Of a stretch of 64,000 nt of DNA, positions 30,367-43,000 are shown piece after piece. The DNA is from Trifolium pratense (Eukaryota; Streptophyta; Magnoliopsida; Fabales; Fabaceae). The stretch lies in NCBI RefSeq assembly GCF_020283565.1, contig NC_060059.1, forward strand, positions 49,000,572 through 49,064,571, read 5' to 3'. The translations under genes and the position numbers were made by a program. The notes under the pieces are model-generated. The model made no database searches. It had not been told where the DNA came from and was given only the letters and a program-made list of their open reading frames with translations. The stretch's first letter is position 1. Every line of letters starts with the position of its first letter.

Positions 30367-31655
30367 CTAGACCCTTACCCGTGCGATGCACGGGTGTTAT
30401 TTTTTGTTTATAATATACGTCAACTAAAAAATTTATATAATTGAAGGAGGATTGACCTATAGTTGAAACTTGAAATAAAAATTTATATAATTGAAGGAGG
30501 ATTGACCTATAATTGAAGGAGGATTGTGTTATTTTTTTCAGTATATACTTTTTTTTTAGGCAAGGACATACATAGTACATAAGTTTTTTTTTTGTACAAA
30601 CATAGTTCTTCAAGTTCTTCCAACTTTGTAACCAAAAATCAAACAAACAAATCAATTATATTAAGCATAAACAATGTCAATTACTTGGAAAAATACAATT
30701 ATAATATAAATAATGGATACATATAGATCAAGTATATCAATCTCTAAATTAAAATCAAAATATATATAATGCAAACATAAAAAAGTATAAATAAATAAAA
30801 AACAATACACTATTTAATATATATATACTCCGGTAATAGAAATCCAAAATAAATAGTAGCATATATATAATAGTAGTATTACATTATAAATATATAAGCA
30901 ATCACACCAAGTCCTACTTCCATGATGATAGCAACATCTACATGGACAAAAATTAAAATAAAGTATTTGTTAGATCAACCAATGTAAATTAGTATATCTA
31001 CAAAACAAAAGATTTTATAGATATTCAAAGCATATGAATTAAACCTACTGCAAATATCTTGAATGCAAGTAATTAAGGGAGAAAATGAAAATAGTTAAAA
31101 TTAAATGACGAACTATTACCTAATACCATGAGCAAACACATTAAAAAGGAACAAAATGAAAAAAAATAAGAAGGATAAAGAGGTGAATGTGAATGGAAGA
31201 TAAAAAAAAAAAAAAAAAACATTGGTAAAGAAGAAAATCAATTTTTTCCAAATGACTCAAGTGGTGGAAAGAATTGAAAAAAAAACAAATAATTAATATA
31301 AAAATATTTATAATGTCCACCGAAAAGATAAGTGCTTATATGAAATTAAATTTGTACAACTTTTCATTGCTTCAAAAAAAAAATCGTTGGAAGCCATTAG
31401 ATTTCTTGATAATTAAAATGGGCATATGAAAAGTATAATGGTGTATGAATAGAAATGAAATGAAAAGGCATATGAATGTTTCAGATTAAATGTGACATAT
31501 GACAAATCATTAGAAGTAATGTGGCATGTGGCTAAATAAAAAATTAATTATAATTGTTAATTTTTTTATTATTTATTTTTTAAAGAAAATGGTTTAAAAA
31601 CTATGATTGATTAATACAAATAGAGTTAGGATTACTGATGGGAGAACTATTTAGG

Positions 31656-31742
<87 letters not shown>
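30367..31742 (-). mobile_element. Non-autonomous Helitron (copy 2)
   Basis: Same termini as 14488-15915: on the minus strand it ends with hairpin CCCGTGCATCGCACGGG, then TAAGGGTCTAG at 30367. The 5' end is TC at 31742, here inside a long AT run (31659-31740). Flanked by A (30366) and T (31743). A small internal duplication (AATTGAAGGAGGATTGACCT, twice near 30440 and 30490) is present. No ORF of note. Confidence 0.85.
31656..31740. repeat. (AT)n microsatellite at a Helitron 5' end
   Basis: About 40 TA units. The homologous end at 15900-15915 has only a few, so the tract grew after transposition from the short TATATATA of the Helitron 5' terminus. The open frame across it is meaningless. Confidence 0.9.
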
Positions 31743-33719
31743 TGTGTAACTGCGTTGTGCACATTACCTAATAAATATATTTTTTCTCGTGACAATATAT
31801 TTGATTGTTTAAGAGGAATAATTGCAATTAGCTACGGGTTTAGGTTTAGCTATGACTTTTTATTTCTGAAATGCATGATTGAACTTTTCTTCCTAAGCAA
31901 ACTTCGGGATACATAGATGCGGTATACCTACCTGGTACTACCATCGAGGTGCGTCTGTTTTAAAATAATCAAAATACAGATATACAGATATGTCAATAAA
32001 AGGATATTTTAAAAAAAAAAAAAAAATTAGTGGCTAAAAAATCCACATTTTAAAGATGAATAAGTGAATTTTTACGGGTTCGAATCCGATCTCCTACACA
32101 TATAGTGCGATGTCTTACAAACTGAGCTAAGCTTTCGAGAACAATATAAGAAGTTTTCTTATATAATACTCTCTCATATAGTTTGACTTTTTCTTTGCCG
32201 TTTGTTTTGGTGGCTGCTATGAGAAATTTATTTTATTTATATAATACTCTCTCATATAGTTTTAACTTTATCTTTTACGACAAGTGCTTTTATACTATAA
32301 TAATTTTATGTTTTAGCCTCTATCATCTATCTCCCAACTCCACTCTCTACGAAAACCAGCAACAATAGAAGCAGCTAGCATGTTAACGTTAAGCACTCGA
32401 ACGAGGACATCTAGAATCAGTTTTGTGTCATTGAAAAGAAATTGTTTAGGTAAGGAATTTTTTCCATACACTAATGCTACATAGGAATTGTGTTGTGAGA
32501 TGATAATAGAGGCTTTGTCTATTAAAAGAAATTAATAAAAATGAACTAATTTTATTTGGGTCATGTGATTTGTTGTTGTGGAAAATAAGACATTTGGTAA
32601 GTATAAAGATAAGAAGAAAATAAAAACGTTACAGTGACATGAAAATATTATATTTCCCCTCGAATGTGTGTATGTATTGTTATATGTATGATTATCTTTG
32701 CTTATGATTGGGTTGGTATATGTATATTCTTGAATTTGTTCATCGGTCATCATGTGTCTATAAAAATAAAATGATATACATTTATGTAAACAAATACTGT
32801 ATGTAAAAGTTATTGTGAGTTGGGTTTTATGTCGGGAAGTCGAAGTTGTGTTTGGTTGTGAAGAAAATGATTTTCTTGCATTATTAAGACATGCATCATA
32901 TAGAATATAGAATGTGTTTAGTGGAGTCTCTGTCGTATGCCTGGTTTGACGTTTTTCGGGCCTTTGTGGCAAGAGTCTTTGTGGTAAGTTTGACGCTTTT
33001 CGAGCCTTAGTGGCAGGAGCCTTTGTGGCATGTTTTCCCATTGGTATGGGTTTTCTTATCCGGATCATGTGTCTCGCATAGCATGTAGTATTTGGAGTCA
33101 CATTGCATTGCATCGCGAATCATCTGACAAAAAATTTTTGAATAATAAATTAATTATATTTTTTGAAAATCTTTTGATTGATAAAGTGTTTTATTATTGT
33201 TTTATGGCATTTTTCTTAGGGTGAGTATGAGTCAATATAGATAAGGAAATTGACTCTTTACACCCAACATTTTAGGTACTCAAGGAGAAAGTTTTGATTG
33301 AATGTGATGCTTGAAGCGCATACGAACGGGAAAAAATTGGGTTTTGTAAATTGAGAATTTTATGTAATAAATAATTCGATGTTGTATTTTCTTCAGCTAG
33401 GATTTTCAAACTATTGTTCATTTTAATTAAGTTTATATTTCAAGTGAATTTCAATTCAGTTTTTATTATATATGCTATTTTATTTGATAAAAAAAAAAAC
33501 AGTAGCTGCACATTTTCTAATTAAGCAAAATTTCTACAAATATCTTATATAAAGATCCGGGATGTTACACTTTTCTAGTCCTCTTGGTTTGTATTTTGAC
33601 TTTTTTATACCCGTTATATATATTATAACACTCATTGTTGTTTAATCTTAATAGTAGGAGTGGAAAAAATGCATATTTTATTTTTTATTTCTATTTTAAA
33701 TGCATATATTCTTGAGTGT
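31743..33719. other. Intergenic DNA, no gene recognised
   Basis: AT-rich. It contains a degenerate SINE/tRNA-like stretch near 32025-32140. An open frame of 193 codons (32532-33113, minus) has no recognised domain and low-complexity composition. A phrase with TTTGTGGCA/CGAGCCT repeats near 32945-33035 is a local duplication. Confidence 0.5.
32025..32140 (+). mobile_element. Possible tRNA-derived SINE fragment
   Basis: TTAGTGGCTAAAAAATCCAC resembles a pol III A-box region. GGTTCGAATCC about 60 bp later (near 32080) is a perfect B box, and ACTGAGCTAAGC follows, a phrase also seen in the SINE-like unit at 62400. There is no clover-leaf, so it is not a tRNA gene. Confidence 0.4.
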
Positions 33720-34110
33720 TGTATATAATTTATCGGTTTTACTTTACAAATTATTGTTAATAAAAACCTCACTTTTAATGGTCCATAGGTTATGAAAGTT
33801 TTGATTACTAATTAGTCATAAGATTAATGACAATTAATTGGGTGGTAATGGCTTGTTTATTCTTGATGGTAGAATCAAGCATATATAATAGTCTTTGGTC
33901 CCTAAGCTTGCTCTCATTCCATTATTCAGAAATATATACACCATCTATATAGTTGAGAGTAATAGCTTAGAAGACTCGAAGATTGTGCATTCACAACACT
34001 ATAACAATGGCTGGAGGTATTTGTTTAAGTTCCTATTTTCCGCATTTGGTTTATTGATCTTGTTGTTCTTTTGTTGTCAGGAACATAGGATCAATTGAAT
34101 TTATCTTACA
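33720..34110 (+). repeat. 5' LTR of the decayed copia element
   Basis: 391 bp, TGTATATAATTTATCGG to ATCTTACA, matching 39231-39618 almost base for base. A TATA-like CATATATAATAG lies near 33880-33892. Confidence 0.85.
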
Positions 34111-34112
34111 TT

Positions 34113-34125
34113 TGGTATCAGAGCC
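34113..34125 (+). other. Primer-binding site (initiator tRNA-Met)
   Basis: TGGTATCAGAGCC, the exact standard plant copia site, two bases after the 5' LTR. Confidence 0.9.
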
Positions 34126-34389
34126 TTTCGACTGCCTCTGCCTTGTTTCATATTAGTTCTTCCATATTCGGTATTTTTATGGTTTGTTTTTGTGTTTTGA
34201 GTTTTAGAACATTAGATTTCAAAACATCATTAAAATTTCGTAATCTATTATTTTATGTGTTTTCTGTGATTTAAAATGATGAAAACTGTGTCTAAAACTC
34301 ATAGAACGAACCGGGTTTTAGTTTGGGTCGTAACTGATCCGCTTAAGGTTGAAGATAAACAGTAAAATAAAGAAAATAAATAAAAGGGA

Positions 34390-34620
34390 ATTGTAGGATA
34401 CAGGAATTGAACCCGCGTGCCCCTTATGTCTATCAACTCTTGTTACCATCAGGCCATGTCTTTATTTCTGTATATTTTTCTGCGTTAATAATATATATAC
34501 GCTAAAAAAAAAAAAAATAAATAAAAAAAAAAAAAAAAAATGATACAGCAAAATAGATATTCAGGGACTCGAACACAGGTCCATTCAATCAAAAGATTAG
34601 CTTCGGGACCACTGGAACAG
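34390..34620 (-). other. Two tRNA-like (pol III box) stretches in the copia leader
   Basis: On the minus strand, TGGCCTGATGG (A-box-like, near 34448) with GGGTTCAATTCC (B-box-like, near 34408), and a second unit with CCAGTGGTCCCGAAG (near 34605) and TGTTCGAGTCCCTG (near 34565). An A-rich stretch separates them. They could be SINE heads or tRNA remnants; neither folds obviously into a tRNA. Confidence 0.35.
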
Positions 34621-35489
34621 GTAACAAATTCTGATATATTGTTGTTGTATTGCGCTTTTATACATTGAATATTATGTTTTCTGATTAATTAAATAATTAT
34701 GCTTTACTATTTTGATATGAGTTTATGCATAAATAAATCAGATAGATAGTATTATGTTTTAGTAATACAACTGCATATGAGGATTTTATTATGTTTTAGC
34801 TGTACAATTGTATATGATGGTTCAATTATATTTTAGTTTTGCAATTGTATATGAGGATTTTATCATCATGATATACATAAATTTATTCTCTCATATAATT
34901 CAGTTATTATGTCTAGTGACTTTTATAATTTTAATTGGTTTTGGATTAGCCACAGCACCCTTAATTAATTAAAATTATTTTCTAAAGTTTTCTTATGGTC
35001 ACATAAAGAATTAGACATAACTTTGTGATTAATTATACGTGATATAGTGAATTTTATCCTACAGGAATTTTCATTATATTTGTATGGTTAATTAGGATAG
35101 AATGTCAAATTATTTTCATAACTTACCCGCAGGAATTATGAATTGGTATATAATTTGATAGTTTTATCATAAAGTATAATTTTGGATAGAAAAACAAATT
35201 ATTTTATGCACGTAAAGTATGTTGTTGTGTATGTAATTTGAAAATTCTATCGTAAAGTTTAAATAAATCTTATCACATTAAAATTTAGCCCGCAGGTAAT
35301 TTTATGTTACAAGATTTATTTTGGGGTATGTTTACATTGGTAATACATACATTACAGATAATATATATGTCTCAAAAATTTTGACACGAGTCTTTGGAAT
35401 TTTTCAGCTTATAAATCTATTGTTTATTCTAATATCAAACATAAAGTTTTGAGCTCAAAGGTAATTCATTCTCTCTTGTTAGTTATGAA

Positions 35490-38400
35490 TCTAATATGGC
35501 TGACGTTAATATAAACACCTGGTAGATTGATTATGGATCAACAATCCATATAACAAACTCCTTGCAAGGTATGCAAGATTTAAGAAAGCCAGTAGGAAGT
35601 GAGCAAACTGTCCTATCAGGAAGCAGGATGGGCTTACATGTGGAGACTATTGGAACTTGCATTTTAATTCTGAATAATGGTTTTGTTTTGAAATTAGAAA
35701 GGACCTTTTATGTACCAAGTTTCTCATGAAACTTGATTTTAGTTTCTAGACTTGTACCTTTTGGATATTCCTTTCATTTTAAAGACACGTCATTTGAATT
35801 GTTTTATAATTCGGAACGTGTGGGGAATGGTATATTGTCTGATGGTCTTTATGGTATTAATTTACAAAATGAATCCATTCATAGTTCAATGCATGTTCAA
35901 ATTGGCATTAAGCGGTGTAATATTAACTAGAATTCTTCTATGTTATGGCATCAGAGATTATAACATATCTCCATAGAGAGAATTAAAAGGCTAGTAAAAT
36001 ATGGGGTACTTAATACTCTAGATTTTGCTGACTTTGAAACTTGTGTTGACTGCATTAAGGGAAAGCAGACCAACGTTTCCAAAAAGGGTGCCATTAGAAG
36101 TTCAAGCATATTAGAAATAATTCATACAAACATATGTTGTCTAGATATGTATGCACATGGTAAGAAATATTTTATCACCTTCATAGATGATTACTCACGA
36201 TATATGAATATTTATTTGCTTTATAATAAAATGAAGCATTGGATGCCTTCAAAGCCTTTAAGGTAGAAGTTGAGAACCAATGTGGAAAGCAAATAAAAAT
36301 TGTGAGATCTGATCGGGGTGTTGAATACTATGGTAGATACACTGAAAATGGACAACCTCCTTGTCCATATGCTAAGTTTCTTCAAGAACATGGGATTGTT
36401 GCCCAATATACCGTGCCCGGTTCTCCGAACCAAAATGGTGTTGAAGAAAGAAGAAATCGAACTTTATTGGACATAGTGCGGAGTATGGTTAACAACTCTA
36501 ATCTTCCTAAATCTTGTGGAATGAAGCACTAAAGACGGGTGTGTATATTCTCAATCGGGTTCCATCCAAGGCTGTCCCAAGGACATCTTTTGAATTACTT
36601 AAAGGTTGGAAACCGAGTTTGCGACATATGCGCGTTTAGGGATGTCCGTCTGAGGTTAGGATTTATAAACCACGAGAGAAGAAACTAGACCTGAGGACCA
36701 TTAGTGGGTATTTCATTGGATGTGCCGAAAGGTCTAAAGGTTATAGATTTTATTGTCCATCTCACACAACTTGGATTGTGGAGTCCAGAAATGCAAAGTT
36801 TCTTGAAGATCACTTGACTAGTGGGAGTGATTAAATCAGAAACAAAGTTTCTGTGCATGATCATATAGAGTCCCAACCTTCAGTTTCGAGTGATAGATTG
36901 GTTGTTGTTCACAATATCCCTGAAGTTCAAATGGATGTTGATCAACCACCAATCATTGAGATTCCCCAAAATGTTGATATTCCAGTAGATCAAATTGATC
37001 ATCGGATTCATGAAAATGATGAGCAATTAGTTGAACAACATATTCTACAAGAAAATGTTAATCAAACATTAAGAAGGTCTACTAGGACAAGAAAATCAGC
37101 TATTTCTAGTGATTACATTGTGTATCTACAAGAATCTGACTATAACATTGGAGTTGAGAATGATCCTGAAAACTTTCACAAGCCATGAGTTGCAAAGAGT
37201 CAAATTTGTGGTATGATGCCATGAAAGATGAGATTAATTCCATGAAAAACAACGGTGTCTGGGATCTTGTAGAGTTACCTAATGGGATGAAGGCAATTGG
37301 TTGGAAATTAGTTTTTAAAACCAAAAGGGATTCATTAGGTAACATTGAGAGATACAAGGCTAGACTCGTTGCTAAGGGATTTACTCAAAAGGAGAGAATA
37401 GATTACATAGAGACTTTTTCTCCTGTATCTAAGAAGGATTCTCTTCGTGCATCTTGGCATTGGTTGCATATTTTGACCTTGAGTTGCACCAAATGGATGT
37501 GAAAACAACCTTTCTTAGTGGTGATTTAGAGGAGGAGGTTTATATAAAACAACCTGATGGTTTCTTCTCTAATGATGGTGAGCACTTGGTTTGCAAGCTT
37601 AAGAAATTCATATATGGTTTGAAACAAACATCCCGTCAATGGTATCTTAAATTTCATGGGATAGTTTCTTCATTTGGATTTGTTGAAAATCCCATGGATC
37701 AATGTATATACCAGAAGGTTAGTGGGAGTAAAATTTGTTTTCTTATTTTATATGTGGATGACATTTTACTTGCTACCAATGATAAAAGTTTTCTACATGA
37801 GGTGAAATAATTTCTCTTTAAAAATTTTGATATGAAGGATATGGGTGAGGCATCTTATGTCATTGACATCAAGATCCATAGAGATAGATCTCGATGAGTT
37901 ATAGGTCTATCACAAGAAACCTATATATCAACAAAATTTTAGAAAGATTTTGGATGAAAGATTGTTCACCGAGTATGGCTCCCATTGTGAAGGGCGATAA
38001 GTTTAATTTGAGCCAATTCCCTAAGAATAATTTTGAGAGGGAACAAATGCTTAATATTCCATATGCTTCCGCTGGTGGAAGCCTAATGTATGCTCAGGTT
38101 CGCACACGGCCTGACATTGCATTTGCAATCGGAATGTGAAACAGATATTAAGTAATCCAGATATGGAACACTGGAAAGCTGCATATAAAGTAACTAGGTA
38201 CCTTCAAGGAACCAAAGACTACATGTCTATGTATATGCGAACTGAAATTTTAGAGGTCAAAGGTTACTCTAATTTAGAGGTTGTGGATTGCGTTGACTTA
38301 AGAAAATGAGCATCCGGTTACATTTTCATGTTAGCCAGTGAAGTTGTTTCTTGAAAAAGCGCAAAGCAGACCTTGACCGTAACTTCCACAATGGAAGCTA

Positions 38401-38723
38401 AGTTCGTATTTTGTTAGTTTGTATATTTGTTTGAGACTACATCACATGGTGTATGAATGAAGAGTTTCATTTTGGGTTTAAAATTGTAAACTCAATTTTA
38501 GACCACTAAAGATACATTGTGACAATTCAACCGCGATTTTATGGCTAGGAATAACAAAATTAGAAGTCGAATTAAGTGTATCGACATTAAGTATTTAGCC
38601 GTAAGAGAGCGCATTAAGGATCAAATAATTATTATTGATCATATTAGTACTGAATTGATGATTGCCGATCCTTTGACTAAAGGCATGCCACCGTCAAAAT
38701 TTAAGGACCGTGTAGAAAAATAG
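35490..38723 (+). pseudogene. Decayed copia pol (protease to RNase H)
   Basis: The reading is spread over all three frames with many stops. Visible order: protease remnant IDYGSTIHITNS (35527 onward; the active site D-S-G has become D-Y-G); integrase zinc region ETCVDCIKGKQ near 36040; integrase core FITFIDDYSRY (36172), KIVRSDRGVEYYG (36295) and NQNGVEERRNRT (36430); reverse transcriptase [20 protein letters not shown] (37300) and YVDDILLATND (37752); RPDIAFAIG (38110); RNase H-like tail IDHISTELMIADPLTKGMP (38633) to 38723. It cannot make a working polyprotein. Confidence 0.88.
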
Positions 38724-39230
38724 GACTCGGTTCCTATATTTGGTTTTTGTTGTAAGAACAATTTTGTTTTATGAAACTCTATGTATGATATTTTCTCATG
38801 TTTTAAGTTCTAAGTGTACGTACAAATTTGATTTTGAGAAATATCTTTTAAGTTTGTAACTTGAATAAACATAAATGTTATAAGTTTATTCATTAAGTTA
38901 TATTTGAGTTTGGTTCCACTTTATGATTGTATACATTCAGTTTATTAATACAACTCTTATATATTATGTTATTTTCTCATATTCATGCGCACTTTAGTTT
39001 TGAGAAAATATATTTCATTTTGGACCAAGAATAAACATATTGTTTATTCATTAAGTTTTATTGTTACCACATTAAGTATACACTTGAGTAATTAAATATG
39101 TCGTAATACATAAATGATAATACTCGCTTTTAGAGGAACTATCACTATGATTCACATGTTTGTTTCTTAAGGAAGGTGCCTGTTAACTTATTTAGGCCAA
39201 TTATTAGATCCTATGGACCAAGTGGGAGAA

Positions 39231-39618
39231 TGTAATAATTTATCGGTTTTACTTTACAAATTATTGTTAATAAAACCTCACTTTTAATGGTCCATAGGTT
39301 ATGAAAGTTTTGATTACTAATTAGTCATAAGATTAATGACAATTAATTGGGTGGTAATGGCTTGTTTATTCTTGATGGTAGAATCAAGCATATATAATAG
39401 TCTTTGGTCCCTAAGCTTGCTCTCATTCCATTATTCAGAAATATATACACCATCTATATAGTTGAGAGTAATAGCTTAGAAGACTCGAAGATTGTGCATT
39501 CACAACACTATAACAATGGCTAGAGGTATTTGTTTAAGTTCCTATTTTCCGCATTTGGTTTATTGATCTTGTTGTTCTTTTGTTGTCAGGAACATAGGAT
39601 CAATTGAATTTATCTTAC
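39231..39618 (+). repeat. 3' LTR of the decayed copia element
   Basis: 388 bp, TGTAATAATTTATCGG to ATCTTAC; the final CA is lost or altered. Differences from the 5' LTR: one A in a run near the start, TGTAA versus TGTATA at the beginning, and GGCTAGAGG versus GGCTGGAGG. Confidence 0.85.
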
Positions 39619-40011
39619 GGTATATATTATGACACTCATTGTTGTTTAAACTTGAGTAGTGTCATTAAAAAAAAATACTCATATATAGCATGAGTGTCAT
39701 AAACCCTACCATAATATCCATAAAATTTTGACTAATAGACATAGAAATATACATGCAAAAATGAGATCAACATTATACACTTTGTATAATCTGAAGCTGC
39801 GTATCTATTCAAACAATACAATCTAAAGGAAAAAGAATGAAAGTATTAAAAATTCAAAAAGGAGTTCCTAGGGTACGTTTACAAATTAAAATGTTTTGGT
39901 ATAATTTCTTTCTAAATCAATATAAATAACTTTTTCTAATGTTACAGATGATGTTGTGAATAATGAACATTATATTACATTAATCTCAATGAATATATCA
40001 ACCAAGGTCTT
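39619..40011. other. Spacer between the copia element and the CSLA copy C 3' end
   Basis: AT-rich; includes the presumed 3' UTR of CSLA copy C. A short phrase (ACACTCATTGTTGTTTAA, near 39632) also occurs 110 bp left of the copia 5' LTR (near 33626), an unexplained local duplication. Confidence 0.45.
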
Positions 40012-43000
40012 CTAGGTGTTGGGAACAAAAATGCCGACATATCCAAATGCTAGGATGAAGAAAGCAATCGCTTGCATGAATAGGAATATGAAAAAGTAAT
40101 TTTTTCCATACATAAAATCATAGCATCCACAATATAGGAGGTAGAATCCAACGAAAAGTTCTGTCATGTGAATCCTAATAATTTAACATAAACACAAGGT
40201 AATCAATATTCTCTTGCATTTGAAAGATCATATAAAATTTATTTACTAAAATTTAGAATTCTTTAAAATGAGATGAATTAAATACGAATTTTTTAAAGGG
40301 CAAAAATTCAAAATTATATTAACGAAAATCATGATTTAGTAATCATATTTTGAATTTTTTTTTTGTGGAGGAACATTTTATGATGTTCTAAACATACATG
40401 AAAAAAATCGTTCAAAAGTACACGTTAACTTTGACTTAATAGTAAGGATCAAACTGAGTCTAGTAAAAATTTCTAAGGACTAATTAAAAATATAATAAAA
40501 TTAAGTAACGACTAAACTTAGAAGGTTACTATTTTGTAGGGACTAAAAACATATTCAATTCTTTTTTAATTATATTAAAACATTTGAATTTTTGAATAAA
40601 TTTTTTCATGTTCAAAATGTTATAAAAATTTCTTTGCAAAAATTTAGAATTTTTTAAATGAGATGAATTAATTGTCAACTTTGCAAATTTCAAAATATCA
40701 AAAGAAAAGTAGCAGTAATCTCTACTTAGAAATCAAATTTGGAGCTCCTTATTTTAGAGGAACTTTTTATAATGTTATATAAAATTTTGTAAAATAGTCA
40801 TTTAAAAATATACATTATATTAATTAATATAAAAAACTATAATTGCGTGCAGAAAAATCTTATCAAAATAAAAAAGTACCACTTTTTTTATGAAACGATC
40901 GAAAAATGCAAAGATATTTGGACAAAATACATGAATCAGGTTGAATATATTTTATCCATTTTATACCTGTCTCCAATGCTAAATCGATGTTTTTTGTGAA
41001 CTTTATTGCCACCAGCTTTGTCCTTAAGAGCATCTCCAAGTTTTTCAGTGACAACCCATTCATTCACTCTATTAGCCTCTAATAGACCAATAATTGTTGC
41101 CTTTGTTCGATGAAGAGACATGGTATTTTCAAAGAGAACCCAAAAGATAAGTAAATAGAATGACCTGAAAAGTTATTAAAATATTTGAGTATTTGACCAA
41201 CCTAAACATGATTTTGAGATGTGTGACTGTGGAACCAATCATATGCTAAAGGTAAATATAGAAGAAAGAAAAAATAAGGTAAATAATGACCTTGGAGTTC
41301 CAACAGCTTTTAAAAGGGTGATGATGCACGGGAAATAAACGCAACTCCATTTAGGGACAATAACCTCAGGCACCATAACAGTTATAGGTAACACAATGCA
41401 ATAGAACATAAATGTATTTATGTGGACCACAATCTTCGCAACAAAGAAAAAACTGTAAACAACATGAAACTTCTTCCACAAAGACACTTTCTGCAATAAA
41501 CATGTAAACAATCACATGAATAAATTTAATTATTATGACCCAATGTATTCATCAAGGAATCAACCAATTACCTTATTTGTGAAAATCTCCATAGCCACTT
41601 TCCTAAAAAGATTAGCTGGCCCACATGACCATCTGTGTTGTTGATACCTATAGGCCTTTAAAGTACTTGGCAATTCATTTTTAACCTATAGACCAAGAAA
41701 ATCACATAGTATATAGCATGAAACCAATGTAATGTAACACTCGTAATTCACATTAATTTTTGGTAACATGTAAAACATATGATTAATTTTGGTATTGGAT
41801 TAAGATAATGGAACCTGTACACTAGAGAGGTATAAGAATTTCCATCCTTTGAGGCTAGCACGGACAGCCAAATCCATGTCTTCAACGGTGGTCCTATCTT
41901 TCCACCCACCAGCTTCATTAAGTGCTGAAATTCTCCACACACCTGCAGTCCCTGTGTCATTTCATCAACAATATTTGTTCATATGTTTCGTTACTTCTTT
42001 TCTCATATATGATTTTAATAAAAACAAATGGTAATATAGTCTCAAAGTGATAATTATTCTGCTATGATCTTTCTAAAAATATTCTTGAAAAAGGAAAATA
42101 AATGAAATAGGTTTAGGTATGAGATGAGATTACCATTGAAGCCAAAGAAAGCGTAAGTGGAAGACCCCACTTCTTGTTCCACCTTAAAATGGTAATCAAG
42201 TGACATTTGTTGCATTCTAGTCATCAAACATTCATCTGCATTCACTAAACACAAAGGGAAAAAGTCAAACACACTTAATGGATCACTTTCAAGTGATTAT
42301 TTTTCACTTTAAATTACCCATATGAGAGCTAAATGTACTATTTATCTAGTCAATTAGAGTGAGATAGAAATCTGTTAGGGTTGATCAAAGTTAGTTATTA
42401 GTTTAACTATGGTTGATTATTGAGAATAACCGGTATATTAGTTAAATCGACTCTAATCCGATAGTTAATTTGATAAATTAAAATAGTTATTCTCTTTCAT
42501 TATTTATTATTTCCCCTTTATTTATATGAACTAAATAAGATTGTTATTTGTTCAGGACTGGACTAAAGCCCACAATGCTTGAAGGCCCAATATATTATAA
42601 GGTCCAGTACAACTCATCCATGTTCAACTAGTGGCACACTGTACCTTATGCTACATAACAAAGTAAAGAGCACAAATGGGAAATTTCAACCACATTACAA
42701 GTTTGGATAAAACACAAAGGAATAAAAACCCTAATTACGAGGTGGAGCTTCCAATCTATCAATATTATAGGTTTCATGAGAAAGTTTCTGCTCAGTATCC
42801 ACTTCCACGTAGCGAATGACTCTTTCATAAATTTCTACAACATAGTTGAAAGTGCTTCCTAAAGCATCCTTCACATCCGCCTTCAACTTGGCCCTAGTAG
42901 CTAAGAGCTCCTATATTTTCTTATCAGTGATAACCTCCTTTTTCTTCTCCTCCGGAGAGGCTAGAGCTTTAGTAAAATTCTTTTCTTCCCCAAAGCTTTG

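Larger units (their letters stand above)
33720..39618 (+). mobile_element. Ty1/copia element with matching LTRs and decayed pol
   Basis: LTRs at 33720-34110 and 39231-39618 differ at only about three places. The primer-binding site TGGTATCAGAGCC is at 34113-34125 and a polypurine tract (AAGTGGGAGAA) at 39220-39230. A Gag frame is not recognisable, and pol is full of stops and frameshifts. The contrast between similar LTRs and ruined coding DNA suggests that a defective copy was mobilised by proteins from elsewhere. No clear target duplication was found. Confidence 0.85.

Noticed and set aside
31638..31916. Open frame across the AT microsatellite
   Set aside because: An alternating Tyr-Ile run from (AT)n; the same applies to the frames at 48712-48909 and 49897-50100.
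32532..33113. 193-codon open frame on the minus strand
   Set aside because: Biased composition, no recognisable domain, no splice or leader context.
33612..39655. Target-site duplication for the decayed copia element
   Set aside because: A 18-bp phrase occurs near both ends, but it is about 110 bp away from the 5' LTR and so cannot be the TSD.
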